A stretch of 64,000 nucleotides of DNA from assembly GCA_964575335.1 (NCBI GenBank), contig CAZNPU010000010.1:39769-103768 (forward strand). Reading direction: 5' to 3'. This DNA comes from CAZNPU01 sp964575335. GTDB taxonomy: Bacteria > Planctomycetota > Phycisphaerae > Phycisphaerales > SM1A02. Both the position numbers and the translations under genes were made by a program. Below, one piece after another: positions 41,285 to 50,193 of this stretch. The number at the start of each line of letters is the position of its first letter. Position 1 is the first letter of the stretch. Below the pieces are notes generated by a model, which ran no database searches, was not told where the DNA came from, and saw nothing but the letters and a program-made list of their open reading frames with translations.

Positions 41285-42493
41285 ATGGACAACGCTGACG
41301 ACGAACGCAACGAGAACGAACTGCCGCCGATCACCCTTCGGCCGACCCAGCCGAAGCCCTATGCTGCTGTGCTCAACGGAGCGTACGCAGCGATCTGCCT
41401 GTATCTGTTCCTCTGCGCCATCAACATCATGAGCAGCGGGCTGACGACGCTAGGCGAGCACAGCGACTGGCTGGAGCGGCTGCTGGCCAATGCAAGCAAC
41501 CCGTTTGTGGCGCTGATGGGGTCGGTGCTCATTACGGCGGTGGTGCAAAGCTCCTCGTTCACCACCTCGCTGCTGATCGCGCTGGTGGCGGCGGGGCAGT
41601 TGCCGATGGAAACAGCGGTCTACTGTGTGATGGGAGCCAACATCGGCACATCGGTGACCAGCATCCTTGTGTCGTTGGGCAGTGTGCGTATACGCCGGCA
41701 GTTCCGTCGCGCGTTTACCGCGGCGCTTGTGCATGACATCTTCAACTGGCTGACTGTCGCAGTGCTGTTTCCGCTGGAATGGATCACCAGCGCACTGGCC
41801 AGCGATGGGTATGGCTGGCTGACGCGGCTTGCCATATGGTTAGCCCACGTACTGGGCATGGGAGATGTGGCCAGCCCGCGCAGCCCGATCAAGTTCATCA
41901 CGTCGCCTCTGGTGTGGCTGTTCGATTGGTTCGGCCAGGCGGTCATGCCCACGCCGATGGCGGCGGGCATTCTGGTGGCCATATTGGGACTGGCGCTGCT
42001 TCTGACATCGCTGGTGCTGATGGTGAAGAACCTCAAAGGCGCACTGTTGCGGCACATCGAACGGCTGTTCAGCAGCGTGCTGTTTCGGAACGACGCAACC
42101 GCGTACGTGGTCGGCGCCCTGGCTACAATCCTTGTGCAGTCCAGCTCCATCACCACAAGTCTGATCATCCCGTTGTCGGCTGCGGGCGCTGTCAAGCTCA
42201 AACGCGTCTTCGCCTACATACTTGGCGCGAACCTTGGCACCACAGTGACAGGGCTGATCGCTGCCAGTGCGAACCCGGTCGCCAATGCGGTGACGGTGGC
42301 CATTGTTCACGTTGCGTTTAACGCCATTGGAACAGCCATCTGGTATCCGCTTCGCGGCGTTCCGCTTCGCATCGCGCGGTGGTACGGACGTCTGGCCTCC
42401 AAATCCAAGCGCTACGCTCTCTTGTTCCTTGTTGTTGTATTTGTCGTCGTTCCAGTCGTTGGTGTGTTCTTGACCGAGTTGTTCTTCAATTAA
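41285..42493 (+). CDS. Na/Pi-cotransporter family protein (NptA/PF02690 type)
   Basis: 402 residues, about nine hydrophobic segments. It contains the two inverted-repeat signature motifs of type II sodium-phosphate cotransporters: VVQSSSFTTSLLIALVAAG (about residue 82) with MGANIGTSVTSILVSLG, and VQSSSITTSLIIPLSAAG (about residue 284) with LGANLGTTVTGLIAA. The QSSS pair lines the sodium/phosphate site. Imports phosphate across the inner membrane. The PhoU-like domain that many bacterial relatives carry at the C-terminus is missing and is encoded by the next gene, 52 bp downstream. Confidence 0.9.
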   Translation: MDNADDERNENELPPITLRPTQPKPYAAVLNGAYAAICLYLFLCAINIMSSGLTTLGEHSDWLERLLANASNPFVALMGSVLITAVVQSSSFTTSLLIALVAAGQLPMETAVYCVMGANIGTSVTSILVSLGSVRIRRQFRRAFTAALVHDIFNWLTVAVLFPLEWITSALASDGYGWLTRLAIWLAHVLGMGDVASPRSPIKFITSPLVWLFDWFGQAVMPTPMAAGILVAILGLALLLTSLVLMVKNLKGALLRHIERLFSSVLFRNDATAYVVGALATILVQSSSITTSLIIPLSAAGAVKLKRVFAYILGANLGTTVTGLIAASANPVANAVTVAIVHVAFNAIGTAIWYPLRGVPLRIARWYGRLASKSKRYALLFLVVVFVVVPVVGVFLTELFFN

Positions 42494-42545
42494 GTAAGTG
42501 AGCATTGCCCTGGCGCAACAGACTGCTGCGCCAAAGGACACGAAT

Positions 42546-43208
42546 ATGTTTCGACAATTGTTTGCTGCACTCAAATCAGGTGATGTGCTTGACCAGGCCT
42601 TCGCGCAGTTCAGCGAGATGATGGACCACGCCAAGTGGATGTTCGAACGCGCCAACGAAGTGTTGCGACAGGCGACAAATGCTGAGGAGGTCAAAGACGC
42701 GATCTATCGACGTGATCAGGCGATCAACGAACTCGAACGCTCAATTCGGCGGAAGATTGTCCGGCATCTCACGATCAACCCGGGCAACGATGTCGCAGCG
42801 TGCCTGGCGCTGATGAGCATTGTCAAGGATGCTGAGCGGATCGGCGATTACTGCAAGAACGTCTTTGAGGTGGGCCGCTTTTACCGCGAAGGATTTCACG
42901 TTCCTAAGTACCACGAACCGCTGGAGCAGATCAGGCTTGACACTAGCCGCCTGTTTGATGCCGTAGCCAACGCGTTTCGTCAGTCCGATGCTAGTGCAGC
43001 CAAGGCCGCGATTGAAAATGCACATCAGATCGGCAGACGGTGCGATGACGTGATCGAAGCTCTGCTGCTGGACGAATCGAGCATGCAGACGCATGAAGCG
43101 GTGGCGTACTCGCTGTTGGCCCGGCATTACAAGCGCGTTTCAGCTCACCTGGCCAACATCGGCACTGCGGTCCTGGGCAAGATCGCAGACCTGGACTTCA
43201 AGCCCTGA
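42546..43208 (+). CDS. PhoU-like protein
   Basis: 220 residues from the ATG at 42546, which follows AAAGGA by about 7 bases; a GTG at 42498 would add 16 residues. Helical, with the PhoU repeat features: FEMMDHAKWMFERANEVL-like first bundle, KDAIYRRDQAINELERSIRRK (KDAIYRRDQAINELE), DAERIGDYCKNVFEVGRFY (metal-binding E/D-x-x-R-I-G-D motif), and a second bundle ending HYKRVSAHLANIGTAVL with the same RxxxHLxNIG pattern. PhoU proteins bind metal clusters and restrain phosphate uptake. Here it is co-transcribed with the Na/Pi cotransporter, whose activity it probably tunes. Confidence 0.87.
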   Translation: MFRQLFAALKSGDVLDQAFAQFSEMMDHAKWMFERANEVLRQATNAEEVKDAIYRRDQAINELERSIRRKIVRHLTINPGNDVAACLALMSIVKDAERIGDYCKNVFEVGRFYREGFHVPKYHEPLEQIRLDTSRLFDAVANAFRQSDASAAKAAIENAHQIGRRCDDVIEALLLDESSMQTHEAVAYSLLARHYKRVSAHLANIGTAVLGKIADLDFKP

Positions 43209-43334
43209 GATCAAAATCACGCTGCCCCGTAAAGCGGACGCAGCAGGGTTGTCGAGTGCGACAGCCGGAAAAATCGTTGAAAGCGGCACTGGGTCGTCAC
43301 CGAAACACAGCGATCTGGGGATACACTCGCAGTA

Positions 43335-44807
43335 ATGTCAAAGGACGATCAGGAGCTTGAGTCAACGCAGCGCGTGAATCTGGACGCAGTGGATCGTGCT
43401 GCGCCGGCGGAAGCTCCGCGCATTGAAGATGCCAGCGAATTGTCCCCGTATGACGAGCTTGTCGCCCGGCTGATGAATGAACCGCTGGACGTGACGACGT
43501 TCGCGGATGCAGTGGAGCGGCAGGAAGCCGCCGACGCTGCCGACACGCTGGAAGATCTGGAGGGGGACGAAGCGGCCGAGGTGCTGGTGAAGATGGAGGC
43601 CCAGGCCGCTGCCGATGCGCTGGCAGAGATGGAGCGGCCGCTGGCGGCACGGGTCATCGAGGATCTGGTGGATGAGGAGAACGTCGCCTACGCCAGTCGC
43701 CTGCTCGGGTTGATGGCCGACGATGACGCGGTCGACCTCCTGCAGGAAATCGATGACAGGCATCGTGAGACGTTGCTGAATCGCCTGCCGTATGCCCAGG
43801 TGATCAAGCTGCGGCAACTGCTCGGCTACGACAGCGAGTCGGCCGGCGGCATCATGACCACCGATTATGTCGCTTTGCGCAGCGACATGACCGTGGGGCA
43901 GGCAATCGAACTGGTTCGCGGCGCATCGATTCCTGAGGACCTGCATCATCTGCTTGTCACGCGCCCGGACGGCACGCTGATGGGCCTGCTTGGGCTGCGC
44001 GACCTCATTGTGCATTCGCCCGAGGAGCGCATCGGCGATCTGGTGGATGAATCGGTCGACGCCATCAATGTGAACATGGATCGTGAAGCGGTGGCGGATG
44101 CGTTTGACCGCTACGGCTACGCAATCCTGCCGGTGGTTGACAGCGCGGGCCGGCTGATGGGCGTGATCACCTTCGATGATGTGTTTGACATCCTTCAGCA
44201 GGAACAGACCGAAGACGTTCAGAAGGTGGTCGGTGCCGGCGCGGAAGAGGCGGTCTATTCTACACTGAGCGAGAAGATCAAAAGCCGCTTTCCCTGGCTG
44301 TTGGTGAATCTGTTCACTTCAACGGTGGCGGCAATTGTGGTATTGCAGTTTGACGAATTGATTTCAGAACTTGCGATTCTCGCGGTTCTGATGCCGGTCA
44401 TCGCCAATCAGGCGGGCAATGCCGGGCAGCAGTCACTGGCGGTGACGTTGCGCGGTATTGTGCTTGATCAGGTGCGCACGCGTCGCGTCTGGCCGCTGCT
44501 GGTGCGTGAGGCGGCAGTGGGGGCGTTCAACGGACTGGTGGGCGGCATATTGGTGGGGCTTGGCCTAGGGCTGTTCAGCGCATTGGTGAAAGGCGCAAGC
44601 TGGCAGCTGGGCCTGGTGGCGGCAATCGCGATGGCGGTCTCGCTTGCGCTGGGATGCTTTGTCGGTTCCAGCATGCCGATCCTCATGCGCCGCCTGGGCT
44701 TTGATCCTGCAACCGGATCAACGATCTTCCTGACCATGACCACCGACACGATAAGCTTTTTCACATTTTTGAGCTTGGCGCAGCTGTTGTCGGGATGGCT
44801 GCTTTGA
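43335..44807 (+). CDS. mgtE: Magnesium transporter MgtE
   Basis: 490 residues. An acidic N-terminal superhelical domain (AADTLEDLEGDEAAEVLVKM and related repeats, LLNRLPYAQVIKLRQLLGYDSESAGGIMTTDYVAL in parts: LRQLLGYDSESAGGIM, TTDYVAL), a CBS pair (DGTLMGLLGLRDL, GYAILPVVDSAGRLMGVITFDDV), a plug-helix region, then five membrane helices with PVIANQAGNAGQQSLAVTLRG (MPVIANQAGNAG) and the pore-end GSTIFLTMTTDTISFFTFL. Magnesium-gated channel in the inner membrane; the CBS and N domains sense cytosolic Mg2+. It follows the phosphate genes by 126 bp, consistent with joint Mg/phosphate homeostasis. Confidence 0.92.
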   Translation: MSKDDQELESTQRVNLDAVDRAAPAEAPRIEDASELSPYDELVARLMNEPLDVTTFADAVERQEAADAADTLEDLEGDEAAEVLVKMEAQAAADALAEMERPLAARVIEDLVDEENVAYASRLLGLMADDDAVDLLQEIDDRHRETLLNRLPYAQVIKLRQLLGYDSESAGGIMTTDYVALRSDMTVGQAIELVRGASIPEDLHHLLVTRPDGTLMGLLGLRDLIVHSPEERIGDLVDESVDAINVNMDREAVADAFDRYGYAILPVVDSAGRLMGVITFDDVFDILQQEQTEDVQKVVGAGAEEAVYSTLSEKIKSRFPWLLVNLFTSTVAAIVVLQFDELISELAILAVLMPVIANQAGNAGQQSLAVTLRGIVLDQVRTRRVWPLLVREAAVGAFNGLVGGILVGLGLGLFSALVKGASWQLGLVAAIAMAVSLALGCFVGSSMPILMRRLGFDPATGSTIFLTMTTDTISFFTFLSLAQLLSGWLL

Positions 44808-44921
44808 AAGAAATGAGTAGGGGCGCGATGCCTCTTCAGGAGGCTGCGGCGCAGCTGGAGAACGGCCGGTCGCTAGGGTGGCGGGCTCGTCAGAAGCGGC
44901 TTCGGTGATACACTGCGGGGC

Positions 44922-45473
44922 GTGAGAGCGGATATCGATAAAATTCTCATCAGTCGCACGGAGATCGCGCAGCGCATTGCGGAACTGGCGGCTGAGATCA
45001 CGCGTGATCTGGACGACCTGCGCCGCGACGGCGAGGAAGAAATTGTGCTTGTGCCCATCCTGACCGGCGGGCTGATCTTTGTGGCTGACCTCATGCGTGA
45101 GCTGCCGCATAAGATTCGCCTCAGCGTGGTGACCGCGAGCAGTTATCCGGGAAAATCCACCGTCAGCAAGGGCGCGCAGCTTGCAGGCAGCCTGCCCGAT
45201 GATCTAGCGGGCAAGCATGTGCTGATCGTCGATGACATTCTCGATTCCGGTTCGACCATTCGGCTGATACGCGAAGAAATCAGCAAGCGGCATCCCAAAT
45301 CGGTTCGCGCGTGCGTGCTGTTGCGCAAGCGAATCCCCTCAGCCATGCAAACCCCGTGCGAGTATGTGGGATTTGATATTCCCGATGAGTTTGTGGTGGG
45401 CTATGGTTTGGATTATGACAATTACTATCGCAACCTGCCGGACATTGGCACGTTGAAAGAGGAAGTCATGTGA
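44922..45473 (+). CDS. hpt: Hypoxanthine phosphoribosyltransferase
   Basis: 183 residues from a GTG at 44922. Purine salvage enzyme joining hypoxanthine/guanine to PRPP. It shows EEEIVLVPILTGGLIFVADL (EIVLVPILTGGLIF), the flexible loop ASSYPGKSTVSKG, the PRPP motif HVLIVDDILDSGSTI, and the C-terminal FDIPDEFVVGYGLDYDNYYRNLP block (VVGYGLDYDNYYRNLP). Cytoplasmic. Its stop TGA overlaps a GTG that could start the next gene (GTGA), suggesting coupling. Confidence 0.93.
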   Translation: MRADIDKILISRTEIAQRIAELAAEITRDLDDLRRDGEEEIVLVPILTGGLIFVADLMRELPHKIRLSVVTASSYPGKSTVSKGAQLAGSLPDDLAGKHVLIVDDILDSGSTIRLIREEISKRHPKSVRACVLLRKRIPSAMQTPCEYVGFDIPDEFVVGYGLDYDNYYRNLPDIGTLKEEVM

Positions 45474-46138
45474 ATGACCGCGACGCTGGAATCCGAGCGG
45501 TGACGACTGCCAGACGCACGCATGCGCTCAGCAGCGAGCGATCGCTTGGCCGATGCTCCACCAGAGCCTGCAAATCGCCGCCAGAAGTAGCCTCGCTCAA
45601 CCTCGGCGGCGATGCTGCTGCAATGCCCGTGGATGAAGCGGCCCTTGCGATGAGCAAAAATCTGGTGCGCGATGATGAGATCATCATTTTGCTGCTGCGC
45701 CCGAGTTTGTGGTACGTGCCGCTGTCCTCGATGGGCGGATTGGTGTTCATCGCACTGGTGACGTTTGCCCTGGCATACATGGCCCGCCTGCCGTGGGTCG
45801 GGTGGTCAGACATCCATGCCTTTGCGCTGGGAGTGAGTCTGGCGGCATTGCGGCTGGGGTGGCAGATGCTCGAATGGATCAACCGCGTCTACGTGCTGAC
45901 GGATCGGCGGGTGATCACGCGCTCAGGTGTGCTGCGCGTCATCGTCTTTCAGACGCAACTGAAGAACATTCAACACACCAGCATCTTCGCTTCGATGCGC
46001 GAACGCGCTCTGGGGCTGGGAACCATCGGCTTTGCTACCGCGGGCAGCGATACATTCGAAACGTTCTGGACCATGATTCGCCAGCCCTTTGCGGTGCACA
46101 GCATCGTTACCGACGCTATTGAACGCTACGGGCGGTAA
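45470..46138 (+). CDS. PH-domain (bPH2) membrane protein
   Basis: 222 residues from the GTG overlapping the hpt stop; the ATG at 45623 (MPVDEAAL) is an alternative that would remove a Ser/Arg-rich leader of 51 residues. Two membrane helices (PLSSMGGLVFIALVTFALAYM and DIHAFALGVSLAALRLGWQML, each shown only in part) are followed by a bacterial PH domain: VYVLTDRRVITRSGVLRV, FQTQLKNIQHTSIF, LGLGTIGFATAG and the closing FWTMIRQPFAVHSIV. YdbS/YdbT-type proteins of unknown function. No gene with related function adjoins, so the coupling to hpt may be only positional. Confidence 0.82.
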   Translation: MNDRDAGIRAVTTARRTHALSSERSLGRCSTRACKSPPEVASLNLGGDAAAMPVDEAALAMSKNLVRDDEIIILLLRPSLWYVPLSSMGGLVFIALVTFALAYMARLPWVGWSDIHAFALGVSLAALRLGWQMLEWINRVYVLTDRRVITRSGVLRVIVFQTQLKNIQHTSIFASMRERALGLGTIGFATAGSDTFETFWTMIRQPFAVHSIVTDAIERYGR

Positions 46139-46328
46139 GCGCGTGTGCTGATGAGGCTTTCTTGAGTTCTTTCCGGAAGCGGCTTACAGCAAAAAAGCTG
46201 CGTGTTGCGAAGCGATGAGACCAGAGTTCTTATCGTGTTTGCAACTGCTCGTGCGCCGACAACGGCCAGGCGCGCCAGCAGATCAAGGCTGTGATTCAAG
46301 GCCACAAGCGAATGCCGACTCTTGCCGG

Positions 46329-47279
46329 TTATTCCTCCGGCAGCGCACGAGCATTCAAATACGCCAGTATTGATTCTCTGCCGATGATCGTGATGCTCTG
46401 CGGCCGATCGCGCAGCTCAACCAGCGCTGCGCGCTGATCCACCCGCAGGCTTGCCATGGAACGCGGCGTGTGGCCAAGCACCAGTTGCGTATCCAGAGAG
46501 CCATCATCAAGAAAGTAAATCGAGCGGCTGGCGGTCACCTGTGAAACCGTCACATTGCTCATCGCCATGGCTGTTGCGATCACCGCCACACTGAAAAAAC
46601 ACGCGCTGGCGGAGAGCCCGCGAAGCCACGACGGAATGTTCAAGCGCATCGCGACCACAACCCACAACGCCGCAGCGATCGTCGCCAGCACGTCCATGCC
46701 CGCTGCAAGCTGAAGATCAAGCAGCCAGCGAGTTGCCTCAGCGGGATCAAAAGGCAGTTCACGAATCAGAGTGGCGCGGACTGATGACACGCTCCACCAC
46801 ACCACTGCACTCGCGTTGAGGATGGCAGCGATCGCGCCTGCGTAGGAGAGCACGACGACTTCGACTTTCGGCCGCGGCCCGCCGGGCGAGACCGGTTTGA
46901 TCGCACCGAGAATGCCTGCGGGAATGGCGATCAGCGCAAAGCCGATCATCAGCCACAGAGGCTGCTCGATTCCAGCTTCAAGAATCGTTTGCGGGATGGA
47001 GATCAGCATCGCAGCGCCAATCGCCAGCCCGGCTGCACCTTCAACCATCAGGTCCGGCACGCGGACCAGCGGCGCAAACCCCATGCGAAAGCCCAGATAG
47101 CCGATCAGCCACAAGGCCCCCAGAATGCCCAGCGTGATCACGATGCCGTAGGCAAGACGAAGGCCTGCACGATCCGGCTCATCGCTTGTGCGCACCGATT
47201 TGATTGGCTGACGCACCAGCAGCACCTTGGGGCGTGCAGTCGGCGGGCCGGGACGTACTGTGCGAGCGAGGTTTGACAT
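46329..47279 (-). CDS. Hypothetical multi-pass membrane protein
   Basis: 316 residues. A Pro/Arg-rich N-terminus of about 40 residues precedes five or six hydrophobic segments (AYGIVITLGILGALWLIGYL, MVEGAAGLAIGAAMLISI, PLWLMIGFALIAIPAGILG, VVVLSYAGAIAAILNASAVVW in part, MDVLATIAAALWVVVAM, ASACFFSVAVIATAMAMS). The final 75 residues are soluble and end ITIIGRESILAYLNARALPEE, possibly a periplasmic alpha/beta tail. I do not recognise the family. It lies 301 bp downstream of pheA on the same strand, so it may or may not share its transcript. Confidence 0.65.
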   Translation of the reverse strand: MSNLARTVRPGPPTARPKVLLVRQPIKSVRTSDEPDRAGLRLAYGIVITLGILGALWLIGYLGFRMGFAPLVRVPDLMVEGAAGLAIGAAMLISIPQTILEAGIEQPLWLMIGFALIAIPAGILGAIKPVSPGGPRPKVEVVVLSYAGAIAAILNASAVVWWSVSSVRATLIRELPFDPAEATRWLLDLQLAAGMDVLATIAAALWVVVAMRLNIPSWLRGLSASACFFSVAVIATAMAMSNVTVSQVTASRSIYFLDDGSLDTQLVLGHTPRSMASLRVDQRAALVELRDRPQSITIIGRESILAYLNARALPEE

Positions 47280-47580
47280 CGAGTCTGTGGTTATCGGATG
47301 GTGGCCAAAGTGTGTCCGTGCATTGATGATGCTGCGGGTTGCGTTGTCGTTCAGCAGGCGGTCTGTGATTTCTGGATATTCACTTCAAAGTCGCTGGATG
47401 CACATGTCGGCGGCGGCTGGATCAAATCGCGGTCTTTCATGCAGAAAAACCATCCAACGCCGGCCCAGGAATAACATCGGCCAACATCAAACGCTTATCC
47501 ATAAGCTTGCATTATCTGGCTACTGTATGCCCGAGAAACGCGATACACCTTCTGATGAAGAACGAGTCGTTTCCACATGA
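47280..47580. other. 301-bp intergenic region downstream of pheA
   Basis: Between pheA and the hypothetical membrane protein, both on minus. No credible ORF, hairpin with T-tract or promoter was recognised. Confidence 0.35.
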
Positions 47581-48678
47581 TTACACAACCTGCTGGGCCT
47601 GTGGGTACGACCCGAGCACCTTCAGCGAAAGGCAGTGGGTGCGTGCCTGCTCAATCGCGCCGGCCATGGCTGGATTGTCGCGGTGCGCAGCACAATCGAT
47701 AAAGAACACATAATCCCAGTTCTGCCGCCCGCTGGGCCGTTTATCGATGTGGCTCAGGTTGATGCCCGCATCGCGGAATACCGCCAGCACGTCGACCAGC
47801 GCGCCAGGGCGGTCGGCTGTGACGAACATGATGGTCGTCTTATCGGCGCCGGTCGGCTTGGCATCTTGCGTGGCGATGACGAGAAATCGCGTGATGTTGT
47901 TGCGCTTGTCTTGAATATCCTCGAAGATCGGATTGACGCCATAAAGCTCGCCCGCCAGCGTTGAGCCGATTGCTGCAGCATGAGGTTCCTTCGCCGCCTG
48001 CATGACCGCAGCTGACGAACTGGTTGCCGGCACAAGCTCGACATGGGGAAACTGATGATTCAACCAGCGGCGACATTGGGCGAACACCTGCGGCTTTGAA
48101 TAAATGCGCCTGATGTCGGCAGGTGAACAGTTGGCCAGCAGTGTATGCCGCACCTCAACTAAAGCCTCGGCGTAAATGGTGACGTCATGTGACTGAAACG
48201 CATCGAGTGTATCGGTGATGCCGCCGCCGATTGAGTTTTCATACGGCACCAGCCCGTAATGGCATCGACCGGCTGCGACTTCCTCAAACACGCCGTCGAT
48301 GTCGTGCAGATCGGTGTGTTCGACAGACGATCCGAAATGACGTATGGCTGCGACATGGCTGAACGATCCCTGCGGACCGAGATACCCTACGCGAAGCGGC
48401 AGTTCGAGACTGAAGCTGCCCGACATGATTTCGCGGTAAATGGCTTCGATCGTGCGAGATGACAGCGGGCCGGGATTGAGCTGCTTGACGCGTTCGAGCA
48501 CCTGGCGTTCACGGTGCGGCGCGTAAATAGGCGTCCCGCTGCTTTGCTTGGCCTTGCCGATTTCTACCACCACCCGGGCGCGCTCGCTGATCGCATCAAT
48601 CAGACGCTGATCAATTTCATCGATGCGGCGACGCAGCGCTTCCAGATCGCTGAGGGATGCCTGATTCGATTCGCTCAT
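47581..48678 (-). CDS. pheA: Chorismate mutase / prephenate dehydratase (P-protein)
   Basis: 365 residues from the ATG at 48678. Residues about 5-95 are an AroQ chorismate mutase (LEALRRRIDEIDQRLIDAISERARV in part, VVEIGKAKQ, PIYAPHRERQVLERV, IYREIMSGS). The prephenate dehydratase domain follows: VGYLGPQGSFSHVAAI, YGLVPYENSIGGGI, VRHTLLAN, AAIGSTLAGELYGV, and the catalytic Thr in DKRNNITRFLVI. The C-terminal ACT domain (TTIMFVTADRPGALVDVLAVF, LSHIDKRPSGRQNWDYVFFID in parts) carries the GALxxxLxxF and ESRP-like (DKRP) motifs for phenylalanine feedback. Converts chorismate to phenylpyruvate. Confidence 0.93.
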   Translation of the reverse strand: MSESNQASLSDLEALRRRIDEIDQRLIDAISERARVVVEIGKAKQSSGTPIYAPHRERQVLERVKQLNPGPLSSRTIEAIYREIMSGSFSLELPLRVGYLGPQGSFSHVAAIRHFGSSVEHTDLHDIDGVFEEVAAGRCHYGLVPYENSIGGGITDTLDAFQSHDVTIYAEALVEVRHTLLANCSPADIRRIYSKPQVFAQCRRWLNHQFPHVELVPATSSSAAVMQAAKEPHAAAIGSTLAGELYGVNPIFEDIQDKRNNITRFLVIATQDAKPTGADKTTIMFVTADRPGALVDVLAVFRDAGINLSHIDKRPSGRQNWDYVFFIDCAAHRDNPAMAGAIEQARTHCLSLKVLGSYPQAQQVV

Positions 48679-49017
48679 GATGCGTTGAGTGTACGACGCT
48701 ACACGTACCAAAGGTTCAAAACCGGTGCCTTTGCATCGTCAGACATCGCAGCACACTTCGCACAATTCCAGCGGGTTGATTCAAGGATGACCGGATCAAC
48801 GCGATGCGCTGTTCAGCCGTTCATCTTCAGCCATTCAGCAGCGATGTGTTTTCGAAAGGATGTCTGTCCGTCTGCACGCTCAGATCGTGTTGAAGCTGTG
48901 CTGGCAATGAACAAATCGGCAGGAAAATCCCTGCACAAGAGCAGCTCAACACATTCATCGGTGTTCAACAGCAGCAGCCGGCACCTGGCCTGTAGCAAGA
49001 TGTTTTTGCAACTCCAC
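48679..49017. other. 339-bp intergenic region upstream of pheA
   Basis: Between the MoxR gene stop and the pheA start, both on minus. AAAGG/CCTTT arms with an inner GGTT/AACC lie at about 48711-48733, close to the pheA start, possibly a leader hairpin. No leader peptide rich in Phe codons was seen, so a classical phe attenuator is not supported. Confidence 0.35.
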
Positions 49018-49980
49018 TTACGCCGGGCTGGGAACGGTCTCCAGCACCTGCTGGATGATGCGCCGTGTGGTGGCGGTGTCGCCGGCATGCATGTACGTCT
49101 TGCTGATTACGCGATGCGCGCAGACAGGCAGCACGTTGGAGACGATGTCTTCGGGGATGCAGTAATCGCGGCCGTGCATGACTGCAGTAGCTCGCGCCGC
49201 CTGCGCGACAGCCAGCGCGCCGCGCGGACTGACGCCGATTTGTAAATCACTGTTCTCACGCGTTGCGGAGACGAGCGAGATCACATAATCCACCAGCGCC
49301 TGATCCATTTTCACTTCATCGACGCGCCGCTGCAGCGCGAGCACGTCCTGTATGGTCATCACCGGCTTGAGTGAAGTCAGCGTAGTGGTGGCCGGCCGCT
49401 TCTGAATGATTCGAGCTTCATCATCCGGCGCGGGATAGCCGAGGTTGATGCGCATCAGGAAGCGGTCGAGTTGGTTCTCGGGCAGGAAGTATGTGCCTTC
49501 AAACTCATAGGGATTCTGTGTGGCGACCACCATGAACGGCTGGGGCAATGCGTGCACCTCGCCGTCGACGGAAATGGTTGTTTCGCTCATCGCCTCCAGC
49601 AGCGCTGATTGCGTGCGCGGCGTGGTGCGATTAATTTCGTCAGCGAGAATGATGTTGTGAAAGATCGGGCCGCGCTTGAACTGAAACTGCTTGGTGTCTC
49701 GGTCGTACACCGAAACGCCGATGATGTCCGACGGCAGCAGATCGGGCGTGCACTGAATGCGGGCAAACGAACATTGAATCGATTTCGCCAACGCGTTGGC
49801 CAGCACGGTTTTTCCCACGCCCGGCACATCCTCGATCAGCACGTGTCCGCGTGCCAGCAGGCAGACAATGACGCGATCGACTGCTGCAATGTTGCCCATG
49901 TACACCGACGTGATGTTGTCGCGAAGCCGTTGGATCAATTGGGTATCCATGCGCGAAAGCTGCTCCAGCAGGTACGTCAT
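49018..49980 (-). CDS. MoxR family AAA+ ATPase
   Basis: 320 residues from the ATG at 49980; 49950 is an alternative start and the frame is open to 50076. MoxR hallmarks: RGHVLIEDVPGVGKTVLANALA (Walker A DVPGVGKT), RIQCTPDLLPSDIIGVSVYD, GPIFHNIILADEINRTTPRTQSALLEAM in parts (ILADEINR is Walker B), PFMVVATQNPYEFEGTYFLPENQLDRFLMR in parts (sensor 1 ATQNP), and the lid domain SPRGALAVAQAARA. MoxR ATPases are chaperone-like and normally lie next to DUF58 and von Willebrand A proteins; none is adjacent here. The next gene is divergent. Confidence 0.9.
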   Translation of the reverse strand: MTYLLEQLSRMDTQLIQRLRDNITSVYMGNIAAVDRVIVCLLARGHVLIEDVPGVGKTVLANALAKSIQCSFARIQCTPDLLPSDIIGVSVYDRDTKQFQFKRGPIFHNIILADEINRTTPRTQSALLEAMSETTISVDGEVHALPQPFMVVATQNPYEFEGTYFLPENQLDRFLMRINLGYPAPDDEARIIQKRPATTTLTSLKPVMTIQDVLALQRRVDEVKMDQALVDYVISLVSATRENSDLQIGVSPRGALAVAQAARATAVMHGRDYCIPEDIVSNVLPVCAHRVISKTYMHAGDTATTRRIIQQVLETVPSPA

Positions 49981-50193
49981 CAAGTGGCGCTGATGTGGAG
50001 TATACCAACCATTGTGTGAGCGCCTGCAGCCGCCCTCATCAAACGCGAGGACTCGCAGTCGCATCGTCTGCAGCAATCGAATGGATCTGGCGTTTGTTCA
50101 GGAACATGTCGATTGCCGTGCTGGTTGAACATGAAATGGGGATAGCATCATAATGCAGCAAGGCCGAGCGCACTTTTATCGGAGCCATGACGC

